Positions 33,908-42,756 of a stretch of DNA of 51,160 bases are shown here, one piece after another; within the stretch, counting starts at the first letter, position 1; every line of letters begins with the position of its first letter. The position numbers and the translations under genes are program-made. The notes under the pieces are model-generated. The model ran no database searches and had not been told where the DNA came from. It saw only the letters and a program-made list of their open reading frames with translations. Source of the DNA: CAUPWF01 sp964369775 (GTDB lineage Bacteria; Bacillota; Clostridia; Lachnospirales; Lachnospiraceae); the NCBI GenBank assembly GCA_964369775.1, contig CAYJHQ010000022.1:1-51160 (forward strand), read 5' to 3'.

Positions 33908-35287
33908 ATGGAAGAAAAAGTCAAACGATATATAAGTGAGCAAAAATTGTTTCAAGATACAGGCGTAGTAGTGATTGGCGTTTCGGGAGGGGCAGATTCG
34001 ATTTGCCTTTTAAGAATGCTTTTGCAACAAAGAGCAGACTATGGCATAGAGATTATTGTGGTACATGTAAATCATCAGCTACGAGGAGAGGAAGCAGTTC
34101 GAGATGCGGTATTTGTGAAGAATATTTGCGAAGAACTGGATGTGAAATGCCATATCTATGAATTTGATGTGGCGAAAATAGCGCAAGAAGAGAAATTGTC
34201 AGTAGAAGAGGCAGGGAGAATAGTTCGAAAGAGAGCCCTTGAAGAGGTAGCAGGAAATTATGAAAAAGTAAGAATTGCAACGGCTCATCATATGAATGAC
34301 AATGCAGAGACGTTCCTGATGAATGTGGCAAGAGGGACTGGAATTACTGGGCTTGGAGCAATCAGAGCGAAGAAAGGGCGATGGATTCGCCCATTGCTAT
34401 GTGTAGAGAGAAAGGAAATTGAAGGATTTATTAAAGAGAGAAAATTAGAATATTGTGAAGATTCCTCGAATAAAGAAAATATATATACGCGTAATAATGT
34501 TAGGAATAGAGTGATTCCTATTTTAGAAAAAGAGGTGAATAGTCATGTGATAAAGCACATTGACCAAGTTATCAAAGAGGTTGATGAGGTTGAAGAGTAT
34601 TTGCAAGAAATTGTAGAAACACACTGGGACGAGAGCGTAAAAACAGCAAGAAATGGTATAGAGATTGATTGCGAAGACTTGAAAGCGATGAAAAGTGTGA
34701 TTCAAAAGAAATTAGTAAAGCGTGCAATAGGATTTGTAGCAAATAGCGAAAAAAATATATCGAGAGTCCATGTAGAACAAGTGATTAAACTCTTAGAAAA
34801 ACAGTCTGGCAAGTGGATTGAATTACCATATGGAGTGATTGCTGAAAGGGAGTTCGAAAAATTGAAACTGTATAGAAGGACAGAGTATACGCAGCATGGA
34901 AAAGAGTGGAGTTTAGAGGTTCCAGATTGTATAGAGTTGATCAATGGCGATAAGATAAGCATAGAAGTGATAGGGAAAGTGGAAGGGAAATGGGAAATTG
35001 AGGAAACCCCCTACACGAAGTACTATGATTATGATATAATGAAGGGTAACCTGACTTTGAGAAATAGAATGTCGGGAGACGAAATAACAATTGACAAAAA
35101 AGGAAGTAAGCAGAAACTGAAAAAATATTTTATCAATGCGAAAATTCCAAAGAAAGAAAGGGAAGAAGCTCTGGTTGTTTCGATAGGGAACAAAATATTG
35201 TGGATAATCGGATATAGGAGAAGCCAAGATTATCTTGTTAGTGATGAAACGAAGCAAATTTTGAAGATACAGCTGGAAAAGAGGTAG
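33908..35287 (+). CDS. tilS: tRNA(Ile)-lysidine synthase
   Basis: A 459-residue enzyme that converts cytidine 34 of tRNA-Ile(CAU) to lysidine with ATP and lysine, so that the tRNA reads AUA. The PP-loop VSGGADS is at residues 25-31, followed by HVNHQLRGEEA, ATAHHMNDNAETFLMN and the RPLL and YCEDSSN motifs. The substrate-binding and C-terminal domains (LTLRNRMSGDEI) are present, so the protein is full-length. AAAGGTGAA lies before the ATG. It is followed after four bases by hpt. Confidence 0.95.
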   Translation: MEEKVKRYISEQKLFQDTGVVVIGVSGGADSICLLRMLLQQRADYGIEIIVVHVNHQLRGEEAVRDAVFVKNICEELDVKCHIYEFDVAKIAQEEKLSVEEAGRIVRKRALEEVAGNYEKVRIATAHHMNDNAETFLMNVARGTGITGLGAIRAKKGRWIRPLLCVERKEIEGFIKERKLEYCEDSSNKENIYTRNNVRNRVIPILEKEVNSHVIKHIDQVIKEVDEVEEYLQEIVETHWDESVKTARNGIEIDCEDLKAMKSVIQKKLVKRAIGFVANSEKNISRVHVEQVIKLLEKQSGKWIELPYGVIAEREFEKLKLYRRTEYTQHGKEWSLEVPDCIELINGDKISIEVIGKVEGKWEIEETPYTKYYDYDIMKGNLTLRNRMSGDEITIDKKGSKQKLKKYFINAKIPKKEREEALVVSIGNKILWIIGYRRSQDYLVSDETKQILKIQLEKR

Positions 35288-35291
35288 TAAA

Positions 35292-35819
35292 ATGAGTGAA
35301 ACAGTAAAAGTTATGATACCTGAGAAAGAGGTAGATGAAAGAATTGAAGTGTTAGGAAAGCAAATCAGTGAAGATTATGCTGGTAAGCAAGTGCATTTAA
35401 TCTGTGTATTAAAAGGTGGAGCGTTTTTTATGTGTGAATTAGCAAAGCGAATCACAGTGCCTGTGAGTATGGATTTTATGAGCATTAGTAGCTATGGGGA
35501 TGGGACAGCATCTAGTGGTATTATTAAGATTGCAAAGGATTTGGATGAGTCACTGGAAGGGAAGCACGTACTTGTAGTAGAAGATATTATTGATTCAGGA
35601 AGAACTCTATCTTACCTCTTAGAAATATTGAAGAAAAGATTACCAGCAAGTATGAGATTGTGCACGTTGTTGGACAAACCAGATAGACGTGTAAAACAAG
35701 TTGATGTGGACTATGTAGGATTTTCGATTCCAGATGAATTTGTAGTTGGGTATGGATTAGACTATGCTCAAAAATACAGAAACTTACCATTTATAGGAGT
35801 TGTTGAAGGCGTAGAATAG
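35292..35819 (+). CDS. hpt: Hypoxanthine phosphoribosyltransferase
   Basis: A 175-residue purine salvage enzyme that makes IMP (or GMP) from hypoxanthine (or guanine) and PRPP. The PRPP-binding signature VLVVEDIIDSGRTL is complete, and the flexible-loop region SISSYGDGTASSG and VGYGLDYAQKYRNLPFIG are typical. AAAAGAGGTAG within the tilS end serves as ribosome site. The tilS-hpt-ftsH order is conserved in Firmicutes. Confidence 0.96.
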   Translation: MSETVKVMIPEKEVDERIEVLGKQISEDYAGKQVHLICVLKGGAFFMCELAKRITVPVSMDFMSISSYGDGTASSGIIKIAKDLDESLEGKHVLVVEDIIDSGRTLSYLLEILKKRLPASMRLCTLLDKPDRRVKQVDVDYVGFSIPDEFVVGYGLDYAQKYRNLPFIGVVEGVE

Positions 35820-35832
35820 GAGGAGTAGAGGG

Positions 35833-37671
35833 GTGAATACAAAAAAATACGGAGGAACTGGCATTGGGACAATAGGATTTATTCTTGTTGTGATTTTGCT
35901 AGTGATGTGGGTAATTAACTTTACACAAAACAGTGAAGCGACCTACACATATACGGAGTTTTTAGTTGATGTTGAAGAAGGTAATGTTGAAAAAGTTACT
36001 ATAGCGCAAAACAGTGCAGTTCCAACAGGAACTGTAGGCGTGGAGTTTGAAGGCTCAGATGAGCAAGAGTCACTTCCTGTGTCAGATGTCAACGAGGTGC
36101 AGGAGTTGCTTCAACAAGAAGATATTGACTATGAAGTGCAAGCAGTAGTTGAAAATACCATATTAACATCAGTAGTAGTTCCTCTTGTAATAGCTTTAAT
36201 CTTTGGCGGGATAATCATTTACTTTATATCAAGCAGACAAAGTGGCGGAGGCTCTAAGGCTATGAGCTTTGGAAAGAGCAGAGCTAAGATGATGGTGGAT
36301 ACGGAAAGAAAAGTTACATTTGCAAATGTAGCAGGTCTAAATGAAGAAAAAGAAGAATTAGAAGAAATTGTTGATTTTTTAAAGAACCCAAAGAAGTATA
36401 TCCAAGTAGGCGCAAGAATTCCAAAAGGGGTATTATTAGTAGGACCTCCTGGAACAGGAAAGACCCTTTTGGCAAAGGCAATCGCAGGAGAAGCAAAAGT
36501 TCCATTTTTCACAATTTCAGGTTCTGATTTCGTGGAAATGTTTGTTGGAGTAGGAGCTTCGCGTGTGCGTGATTTGTTTGGGGAAGCTAAGAAGCATTCA
36601 CCATGTATTATTTTTATAGACGAAATTGATGCTGTTGCAAGAAGACGTGGTACAGGTCTTGGAGGAGGCCATGATGAGAGAGAGCAAACATTGAATCAAT
36701 TGCTAGTAGAGATGGATGGATTCGGTGTAAATGAAGGAATTATCGTGATGGCAGCAACAAACAGAGTGGATATTTTAGATCCGGCAATCTTAAGACCAGG
36801 GCGTTTTGATAGAAAAGTGGCAGTTGGAAGACCTGATGTAAGAGGAAGAAAAGAGATTTTAGAGGTACATGCTAAGGATAAACCGCTTAGTGAAGATGTG
36901 AATTTACAAAAAACAGCCCAAACAACAGCGGGATTTACAGGGGCAGATTTAGAGAACTTATTAAACGAAGCTGCGATTTTGGCTGCTAAAGCAGGAAGAG
37001 TATTTTTGCAGCAAGTTGATATAGACAGTGCTTTTGTAAAAGTTGGAATCGGTGTAGAGAAAAAGAGTCATGTAGTGACAGAAAAAGAAAAGAAGATTAC
37101 AGCATACCATGAAGCGGGACATGCGATTTTATTCCATGTATTACCCGATGTTGGACCTGTTCATACTATTTCAATTATTCCAACAGGGATGGGGGCAGCA
37201 GGATACACAATGCCACTACCAGAGCAGGATTACTTATTCAATACTAAGAAAAAGATGTTGCAAGAGATTACGGTAGGACTAGGAGGTCGTGTCGCTGAGG
37301 AACAGGTCTTTGATGATATTACCACAGGGGCATCTCAAGATATTAAACAATCGACTAAAATTGCGAAAGCGATGGTTACTAGGTTTGGTATGTCTGAAAA
37401 GTTGGGGATGATAGATTATTTCAATGATAGTGATGAGGTTTTTGTAGGGCGAGACTTTGGACAATCTGCAAGAGGATATGGGGAAGATGTGGCCAAGACG
37501 ATAGACTCGGAAGTGAAGGAAATAATAGATATTTGTTATCAAAGAGCTAAGAAAATAATAGCAGATCACGAAAGTGTGCTTCATGATTGTGCAGAGCTTT
37601 TATTGGAAAAAGAAAAAGTGACAGCAGAAGAGTTTGTTGCATTGTTTCAGGGAGTTGAATCAGAGGTATAG
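35833..37671 (+). CDS. ftsH: ATP-dependent zinc metalloprotease FtsH
   Basis: A 612-residue membrane AAA+ protease. Two helices (about 12-28 and 113-134) enclose a short extracellular segment. The AAA module has Walker A GPPGTGKT, pore motif FVEMFVGVGA, Walker B IIFIDEID and the second region of homology ATNRVDILDPAILRPGRFDR. The zinc peptidase site is HEAGHA with a further Asp ligand in DITTGASQDI. It degrades misfolded or regulatory membrane proteins. The start is a GTG at 35833 after GGAGGAGTAGAGG. Full family length. Confidence 0.96.
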   Translation: MNTKKYGGTGIGTIGFILVVILLVMWVINFTQNSEATYTYTEFLVDVEEGNVEKVTIAQNSAVPTGTVGVEFEGSDEQESLPVSDVNEVQELLQQEDIDYEVQAVVENTILTSVVVPLVIALIFGGIIIYFISSRQSGGGSKAMSFGKSRAKMMVDTERKVTFANVAGLNEEKEELEEIVDFLKNPKKYIQVGARIPKGVLLVGPPGTGKTLLAKAIAGEAKVPFFTISGSDFVEMFVGVGASRVRDLFGEAKKHSPCIIFIDEIDAVARRRGTGLGGGHDEREQTLNQLLVEMDGFGVNEGIIVMAATNRVDILDPAILRPGRFDRKVAVGRPDVRGRKEILEVHAKDKPLSEDVNLQKTAQTTAGFTGADLENLLNEAAILAAKAGRVFLQQVDIDSAFVKVGIGVEKKSHVVTEKEKKITAYHEAGHAILFHVLPDVGPVHTISIIPTGMGAAGYTMPLPEQDYLFNTKKKMLQEITVGLGGRVAEEQVFDDITTGASQDIKQSTKIAKAMVTRFGMSEKLGMIDYFNDSDEVFVGRDFGQSARGYGEDVAKTIDSEVKEIIDICYQRAKKIIADHESVLHDCAELLLEKEKVTAEEFVALFQGVESEV

Positions 37672-37673
37672 TT

Positions 37674-39713
37674 ATGAATAAAAATGCATTGTTTAGCGAT
37701 GGCACCATCAATTATGTAAAGCCGCCACAACCAAAACAAAATGAAGAGATCAATATTCGATTTCGAGCAGCTAAGGATAACATTGACAGGGCTTATATCA
37801 TTGTGGATGGAATTCGAGATGTGATGGAATTGGAATATAGTACAGAGGTTTTTGATTACTATACGATAAAATTGGCGCTTGGGAAAAGAGAAGTAAAGTA
37901 TTGTTTCGCGGCCATAAAAGGAAGCGAGCAGGTATACTTTGATAGATTTGGGGTCAGAGAAGAGTATTCAGACCAATACTTATTTGAGATTGTGCCAGGG
38001 TTTGAGACTCCAGAATGGGCGAAGGGTGCAGTAATGTACCAGATATTTGTGGATCGATTCAACAATGGGGATAAGTCTAATGATGTGGTCGATAATGAGT
38101 ACTATTACATTGGAGATTACGCAAAACAAGTAAAGCAATGGGATAAAATTCCAGATTCTATGGGTGTGAGAGAGTTTTATGGTGGAGATTTGCAAGGTGT
38201 GTGGGATAAGTTGGACTATCTAGAAGAGTTAGGGGTAGAAGTGATTTATCTAAACCCTATTTTTGTATCGCCGTCTAATCATAAGTATGATATTCAGGAT
38301 TATGACTACGTAGATCCTCATTATGGAAAGATTGTAGTAGATGAAGGTGTTGCGCTTATGGAAGGTGATGTTGAGAATGTCAATGCAACAAAGTATCAGT
38401 CTAGAACTACGAATAAAAAAAACTTAGAAGCAAGTAACAAATTTTTTGTGAAACTAGTAAAAGAGATTCATAGAAGAGGGATGAAGATTATCCTGGATGG
38501 TGTATTTAACCATTGTGGGTCCTTTAATAAATGGTTGGATAGAGAAAGAGTATACGAAAAGCAAAAAGGATATGAAAAAGGCGCTTACGTAGACAAAAAT
38601 AGCCCGTATAGAGAGTTTTTTCGTTTTCATAAGGAAACGGATGAATTGTGGCCATATAATGGAAGTTATGACGGCTGGTGGGGGCACGATACTTTACCAA
38701 AACTTAATTACGAGGGGTCAGAAGCGCTAGAAGATTATATCATTGACATTGGGAAAAAGTGGGTGGCAAAGCCTTATAATGTAGATGGTTGGAGACTGGA
38801 TGTAGCAGCGGATCTGGGTCATAGTAATGAGTATAATCACGGTTTCTGGGAAAAGTTTAGAAGTGCTGTAAAAAAAGTTAATCCAGATGCACTAATTCTA
38901 GCAGAGCACTACGGGAATCCGTACGAGTGGTTGCAAGGAAATGAGTGGGATACAGTGATGAACTACGATGCATTTATGGAACCGGTTACTTGGTTTTTGA
39001 CAGGTATGGAGAAGCATAGTGATGAATTTCGTGAGGACTTAGAAGGAAATGCGGATCACTTTATGAATTCGATGCGCCACCATATGTCACATATGCTAAC
39101 ACCATCTCTTCAAGTAGCGATGAATGAATTATCTAACCATGATCACTCGAGATTTTTGACTCGGACAAATCATATGGTAGGGAGAGTTCAAAGCCTTGGA
39201 GGTGCAGCTGCTAGTGAGTATGTAATGGAATCTATTATGAGAATCGCAGTTACAATACAAATGACCTGGATTGGGGCGCCGACGGTGTATTATGGTGATG
39301 AGGCAGGAGTCTGCGGTTTTACAGATCCGGACAATAGAAGGACTTATCCTTGGGGGAGCGAAGATAAAAAGATGGTAACTTTCCACAAAGAGTTGATTCG
39401 GATTCATAAACAGTATGAGTGCATCAAGATTGGGTCGATTCAGATGCTCAGTTGGGAGAAAGATGTGCTTGCATATGGGCGTTATCTTGATGAACAGCAG
39501 GTAGTGGTAGTGGTGAATAATAGCAAATCGCAAAAGCAATTGAGGATCCCTGTATGGAAAGGTGAGGTACCATTAGAGTGTAAGATGAGACGAATTGTTT
39601 GTACCTACGAACAAGGGTACACAATGGAGAGAGATGAGTACATAATAAGAGACGGATATCTAGTGTTAAATATAGGAGGTCATTCGGCGGTCGTAGCTGA
39701 AGTGATAAAGTAA
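37674..39713 (+). CDS. Intracellular GH13 alpha-glucan hydrolase (neopullulanase / cyclomaltodextrinase-like)
   Basis: A 679-residue enzyme with no signal peptide. Residues 1-105 form a beta-sandwich of CBM34 type, then a GH13 catalytic barrel. Substrate and catalytic motifs: MYQIFVDRFNNGD, FYGGDLQGV, DGVFNHCG, GWRLDVAAD (nucleophile Asp), ILAEHYG (acid Glu) and NELSNHDHSRFL (transition-state Asp). A short C-terminal beta domain follows. It should hydrolyse maltodextrins or cyclodextrins in the cytoplasm. The ATG lies two bases after the ftsH stop, with AGAGGTATAG as site, so the two are cotranscribed. This is an unusual partner for ftsH. Confidence 0.88.
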   Translation: MNKNALFSDGTINYVKPPQPKQNEEINIRFRAAKDNIDRAYIIVDGIRDVMELEYSTEVFDYYTIKLALGKREVKYCFAAIKGSEQVYFDRFGVREEYSDQYLFEIVPGFETPEWAKGAVMYQIFVDRFNNGDKSNDVVDNEYYYIGDYAKQVKQWDKIPDSMGVREFYGGDLQGVWDKLDYLEELGVEVIYLNPIFVSPSNHKYDIQDYDYVDPHYGKIVVDEGVALMEGDVENVNATKYQSRTTNKKNLEASNKFFVKLVKEIHRRGMKIILDGVFNHCGSFNKWLDRERVYEKQKGYEKGAYVDKNSPYREFFRFHKETDELWPYNGSYDGWWGHDTLPKLNYEGSEALEDYIIDIGKKWVAKPYNVDGWRLDVAADLGHSNEYNHGFWEKFRSAVKKVNPDALILAEHYGNPYEWLQGNEWDTVMNYDAFMEPVTWFLTGMEKHSDEFREDLEGNADHFMNSMRHHMSHMLTPSLQVAMNELSNHDHSRFLTRTNHMVGRVQSLGGAAASEYVMESIMRIAVTIQMTWIGAPTVYYGDEAGVCGFTDPDNRRTYPWGSEDKKMVTFHKELIRIHKQYECIKIGSIQMLSWEKDVLAYGRYLDEQQVVVVVNNSKSQKQLRIPVWKGEVPLECKMRRIVCTYEQGYTMERDEYIIRDGYLVLNIGGHSAVVAEVIK

Positions 39714-39732
39714 AACATATGATTTACAGTGA

Positions 39733-39756
39733 CAATTCGGCCGCAAGGCTGAATTG
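39733..39756 (+). terminator. Hairpin with a GCAA tetraloop after the GH13 gene
   Basis: CAATTCGGCC (39733-39742) pairs with GGCTGAATTG (39747-39756) with one G-T pair and a GNRA-type loop. No T run follows, so it may be an RNA-stabilising 3' structure or a weak terminator. Confidence 0.5.
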
Positions 39757-39788
39757 TTAGGATTTATATAATAAAATAAAATATATGC

Positions 39789-39817
39789 TTGACAAATATG
39801 TGAAAGTTTAGTAGAGT
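39789..39817 (+). promoter_or_regulatory. Promoter of the tRNA pair
   Basis: A consensus TTGACA (39789-39794) lies 17 bases before TAGAGT (39812-39817), 24 bases upstream of tRNA-Phe. Confidence 0.65.
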
Positions 39818-39841
39818 TATATATTGTTGAGAGTTACAAGA

Positions 39842-39914
<73 letters not shown>

Positions 39915-39917
39915 CAT

Positions 39918-39988
39918 GCGGGTGTAGTTCAATGGTAGAACACTAGCCTTCCAAGCTAGATACGTGGGTTCGATTCCCATCACCCGCT
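39918..39988 (+). tRNA. tRNA-Gly (anticodon TCC)
   Basis: A 71-base cloverleaf. Acceptor GCGGGTG pairs with CACCCGC and the discriminator is T. The D-arm is GTTCAATGGTAGAAC, the anticodon stem-loop CTAGC-CTTCCAA-GCTAG reads TCC, and the T-loop is GGGTTCGATTCCC. CCA is not encoded. A terminator follows within ten bases, so the two tRNAs form a unit. Confidence 0.96.
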
Positions 39989-39996
39989 CTGTGCGA

Positions 39997-40033
39997 AAGG
40001 TTGTTGCATTTTTAAATGCAGCAACCTTTTTTA
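39997..40033 (+). terminator. Rho-independent terminator of the tRNA pair
   Basis: AAGGTTGTTGCATTT pairs with AAATGCAGCAACCTT (one G-T pair), followed by TTTTTT. Confidence 0.92.
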
Positions 40034-40054
40034 CTTTTATAGGTGATATAGATG

Positions 40055-40063
40055 TGGTATAAT
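40055..40063 (+). promoter_or_regulatory. Extended -10 promoter of the phosphofructokinase gene
   Basis: TGGTATAAT (TG at 40055-40056, TATAAT at 40058-40063) forms an extended -10 element with a weak AT-rich -35 region. It is 33 bases before the start codon. Confidence 0.6.
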
Positions 40064-40095
40064 TACACAAGAAAGATAAGAAAGGAAGTGGACTT

Positions 40096-41172
40096 ATGTT
40101 ACGGATTGGAATGTTAACAAGCGGCGGAGACTGTCAGGCTTTGAATGCAGCTATGAGAGGTGTTGTAAAAGCGTTGACAAGCAAAAGAGATGACGTGGAA
40201 ATATATGGATTTGTTCAAGGGTATAAAGGATTAATTTATAAACAATATAATATGTTGACATCGAGAGACTTCTCGGGAATTCTTACAGAGGGTGGAACAA
40301 TACTAGGGACATCGAGACAACCGTTTAAGTTGATGAGGGTACCAGATGAGAATGGGCTTGATAAAGTTGAGGCGATGAAGAACACTTATCACGACTTACA
40401 ACTCGATTGTTTGGTAATTCTTGGTGGGAATGGGACTCATAAGACAGCGAATCTTTTGAGAGAAGAAGGGCTTCATGTGGTTACGTTGCCAAAGACCATT
40501 GATAATGATTTGTGGGGAACAGACATGACGTTTGGTTTTCAGAGTGCAGTGGATATTGCCACAGATACAATTGATTGCATCCACACAACAGCAGCGTCTC
40601 ACAGTCGAGTATTCATTATAGAGGTTATGGGGCATAAAGTAGGTTGGGTGACATTGTTTGCAGGGATTGCAGGCGGAGCGGACATAATTTTATTACCGGA
40701 GATTCCGTATGATATAGACTCGATTGTAAAAGCTATTGAGAGAAGAGATAGACATGGGAAGCGATTTACTATATTAGCAGTAGCTGAAGGAGCGATTTCG
40801 AAAGAGGATGCAGAGTTGCCTAAGAAAGACTATAAGGCAAAGTTAAAGAAGCGCACGACACCTTCTGTCGCTTATGAAGTTGCAAAAGAGATTCAAGAGC
40901 GTACAGGAAAAGAGATTCGTGTAACGATTCCAGGGCATATGCAACGTGGTGGTACACCGTGTTCGTATGATAGGGTGCTAGCGACAAGATTTGGTGCAGC
41001 TGCAGCTGAATTGATTCTAAATGAAGAGTACGGTTATATGGTGGCGATGGACAACTATGAAATCGTAAAAAGACCACTAGAAGAAGTGGCAGGAAAATTA
41101 AAAAGAGTTGATCTAGATTCAAGTATAATCAAAGAGGCTAGATTGACAGGAATGAGTTTTGGAGATGAGTAA
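40096..41172 (+). CDS. pfkA: 6-phosphofructokinase (ATP- or PPi-dependent not settled)
   Basis: A 358-residue PfkA-family enzyme that phosphorylates fructose 6-phosphate. TSGGDCQALNAAMRG is the nucleotide loop, PKTIDNDLWGTD the catalytic segment and VMGHKVGW / PGHMQRGG the sugar-phosphate-binding regions. In the phosphate-donor loop it reads GGNGTHKTA instead of GGDGS (ATP enzymes) or GGDD (typical PPi enzymes), and the catalytic loop has PKTIDND with the lysine usual in PPi enzymes, where bacterial ATP enzymes have PGTIDND. This G104/K124 combination occurs in both donor classes, so the donor is open. ATG follows AAAGGAAGTGG. It is two bases upstream of dnaX and probably cotranscribed with it. 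Confidence 0.88.
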   Translation: MLRIGMLTSGGDCQALNAAMRGVVKALTSKRDDVEIYGFVQGYKGLIYKQYNMLTSRDFSGILTEGGTILGTSRQPFKLMRVPDENGLDKVEAMKNTYHDLQLDCLVILGGNGTHKTANLLREEGLHVVTLPKTIDNDLWGTDMTFGFQSAVDIATDTIDCIHTTAASHSRVFIIEVMGHKVGWVTLFAGIAGGADIILLPEIPYDIDSIVKAIERRDRHGKRFTILAVAEGAISKEDAELPKKDYKAKLKKRTTPSVAYEVAKEIQERTGKEIRVTIPGHMQRGGTPCSYDRVLATRFGAAAAELILNEEYGYMVAMDNYEIVKRPLEEVAGKLKRVDLDSSIIKEARLTGMSFGDE

Positions 41173-41174
41173 AG

Positions 41175-42740
41175 ATGTCATATACAGCGTTGTATCGCAA
41201 GTTTAGGCCAAGCGAATTTGAAGATGTAAAAGGACAAGATCATATTGTAAAGACGTTGCAAAACCAAATCAAAGCAAATCGTATTGGGCATGCATATCTG
41301 TTTTGTGGGACGAGAGGTACAGGAAAGACTACAGTAGCAAAGATTTTTGCCAAAGCAGTAAACTGTGAAACGCCTATAGAGGGAAGTCCGTGTGGACGGT
41401 GCGATATGTGTAAAGAAATCGGTGCGAGCGCGTCGATGAATGTGATGGAAATTGATGCCGCATCTAATAACGGTGTGGATAGTATAAGAGAAATTCGAGA
41501 AGAAGTAGAATATAGACCAACAAAGGGTAAATATAAAGTGTATATTGTTGATGAGGTTCATATGCTATCTACTTCTGCGTTTAATGCATTGTTAAAAACA
41601 TTGGAAGAGCCACCAGAATATGTTATATTTATTTTAGCAACAACGGAGCTTCATAAAATACCCGCAACGATACTGTCTAGATGTCAACATTATGATTTTA
41701 AAAGGATCACTATAGAGACGATAAGTAAACGTTTAGAGCATCTAGTAAATGTGGAAGAGATAGAGGCAGAGAGCAAAGCGATTCGTTACATTGCTAAAGC
41801 GGCGGATGGCTCTATGAGAGATGCGCTTAGTATTTTGGATCAATGTATTGCCTTTTATTTGGGGCATCCCTTGACTTACAACAATGTGCTAGAGGTGCTT
41901 GGGGCTGTGGATACAGAGAAATATAGTGTGTTGTTAAGGCAGATTATAGCAAGAGACGTTGTCGGTGTGCTTACTACATTGGAAATCTTAATAATGGAAG
42001 GGCGAGAGCTGACCCAGTTAGTGAATGATTTTACATGGTACCAACGGAATCTTTTATTGGTGAAGGGATCCGATGACATGGAAGATGTGTTGGATGTCTC
42101 CAGTGAAAATTTAAAGCAGCTTAAAGAAGAAGCCGAGATGATAGAGATGAATACATTGTTGCGATATATTCGCATCTTTTCAGATTTGTCGAATAAAATG
42201 AGGTATGCAACACAAAAGAGAGTGATTTTAGAAGTTGCTTTGATAAAGATGTGTAGCCCTAAAATGGAAGAAGATACTGAGTCGGTGCTTGATAGGGTGA
42301 AGGTGCTTGAAGAAACTGTTGAAAATGGTATTGTTGCACAGCCTCAGGTACACGCCGTTGTTTCGGTGCCATCAGTATCTAGTGAGAAGAAAGTGAAACT
42401 AGAACTTCCAAAGGCTATGCCAGAGGAAGTGGCAGCAGTGGCAAAAAACTTCAGAGGGATCATCAGTAAAGCTTCAGGATTGCTAAAAGTGTATTTGAAG
42501 CAAGCTAGAATAAGCATGGGAGAGAACGGAGAACTGCTGATTGTAGTAGATGATGATCAGGCGTTACTCCAGTTAAAAGATTCTAAGAGTATAGAAGAGA
42601 TTGAGCAACTGATAGAAGATAGCGTTCAAAAGAGCGTGAAGATAGCTATAAGAGGTATAGAAAAAGATAGAAATTTTGACGATGTATTCGTAGATATTGA
42701 AAAAATCGTACAAATGGATATAATGATAGAGGATAATTGA
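41175..42740 (+). CDS. dnaX: DNA polymerase III subunit gamma/tau
   Basis: A 521-residue clamp-loader ATPase. Walker A GTRGTGKTT, zinc cysteines in NCETPIEGSPCGRCDMC, Walker B VYIVDEVHML and the sensor-1/arginine-finger segment LATTELHKIPATILSRCQ are all present in the first 170 residues. Domain III ends near residue 370, and a short linker leads to a C-terminal domain (about 405-521). At 42443-42449 the coding sequence contains A AAA AAC in the right frame for -1 slippage, which would give a 431-residue short form. AGAGGAAG lies 13 bases before it. It is followed by ybaB and recR, the normal order. Confidence 0.95.
   Translation: MSYTALYRKFRPSEFEDVKGQDHIVKTLQNQIKANRIGHAYLFCGTRGTGKTTVAKIFAKAVNCETPIEGSPCGRCDMCKEIGASASMNVMEIDAASNNGVDSIREIREEVEYRPTKGKYKVYIVDEVHMLSTSAFNALLKTLEEPPEYVIFILATTELHKIPATILSRCQHYDFKRITIETISKRLEHLVNVEEIEAESKAIRYIAKAADGSMRDALSILDQCIAFYLGHPLTYNNVLEVLGAVDTEKYSVLLRQIIARDVVGVLTTLEILIMEGRELTQLVNDFTWYQRNLLLVKGSDDMEDVLDVSSENLKQLKEEAEMIEMNTLLRYIRIFSDLSNKMRYATQKRVILEVALIKMCSPKMEEDTESVLDRVKVLEETVENGIVAQPQVHAVVSVPSVSSEKKVKLELPKAMPEEVAAVAKNFRGIISKASGLLKVYLKQARISMGENGELLIVVDDDQALLQLKDSKSIEEIEQLIEDSVQKSVKIAIRGIEKDRNFDDVFVDIEKIVQMDIMIEDN
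42443..42449 (+). promoter_or_regulatory. Candidate -1 ribosomal frameshift site in dnaX
   Basis: The heptamer A AAA AAC is phased as X XXY YYZ on the zero frame (GCA AAA AAC). A -1 slip continues CTT CAG AGG GAT CAT CAG and stops at TAA 42467-42469, giving a 431-residue product. The Shine-Dalgarno-like AGAGGAAG (42422-42429) is 13 bases upstream, in the range that stimulates slippage in E. coli dnaX. No clear downstream hairpin was seen. Confidence 0.45.
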
Positions 42741-42756
42741 TTTTAGGAGGAAAGAA

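Noticed and set aside
39989..40095. SRP RNA (ffs) or another small RNA upstream of pfkA/dnaX
   Set aside because: The conserved GGTCAGG / GGAAGCAGC core is missing; the region holds only the tRNA terminator and the promoter of pfkA.
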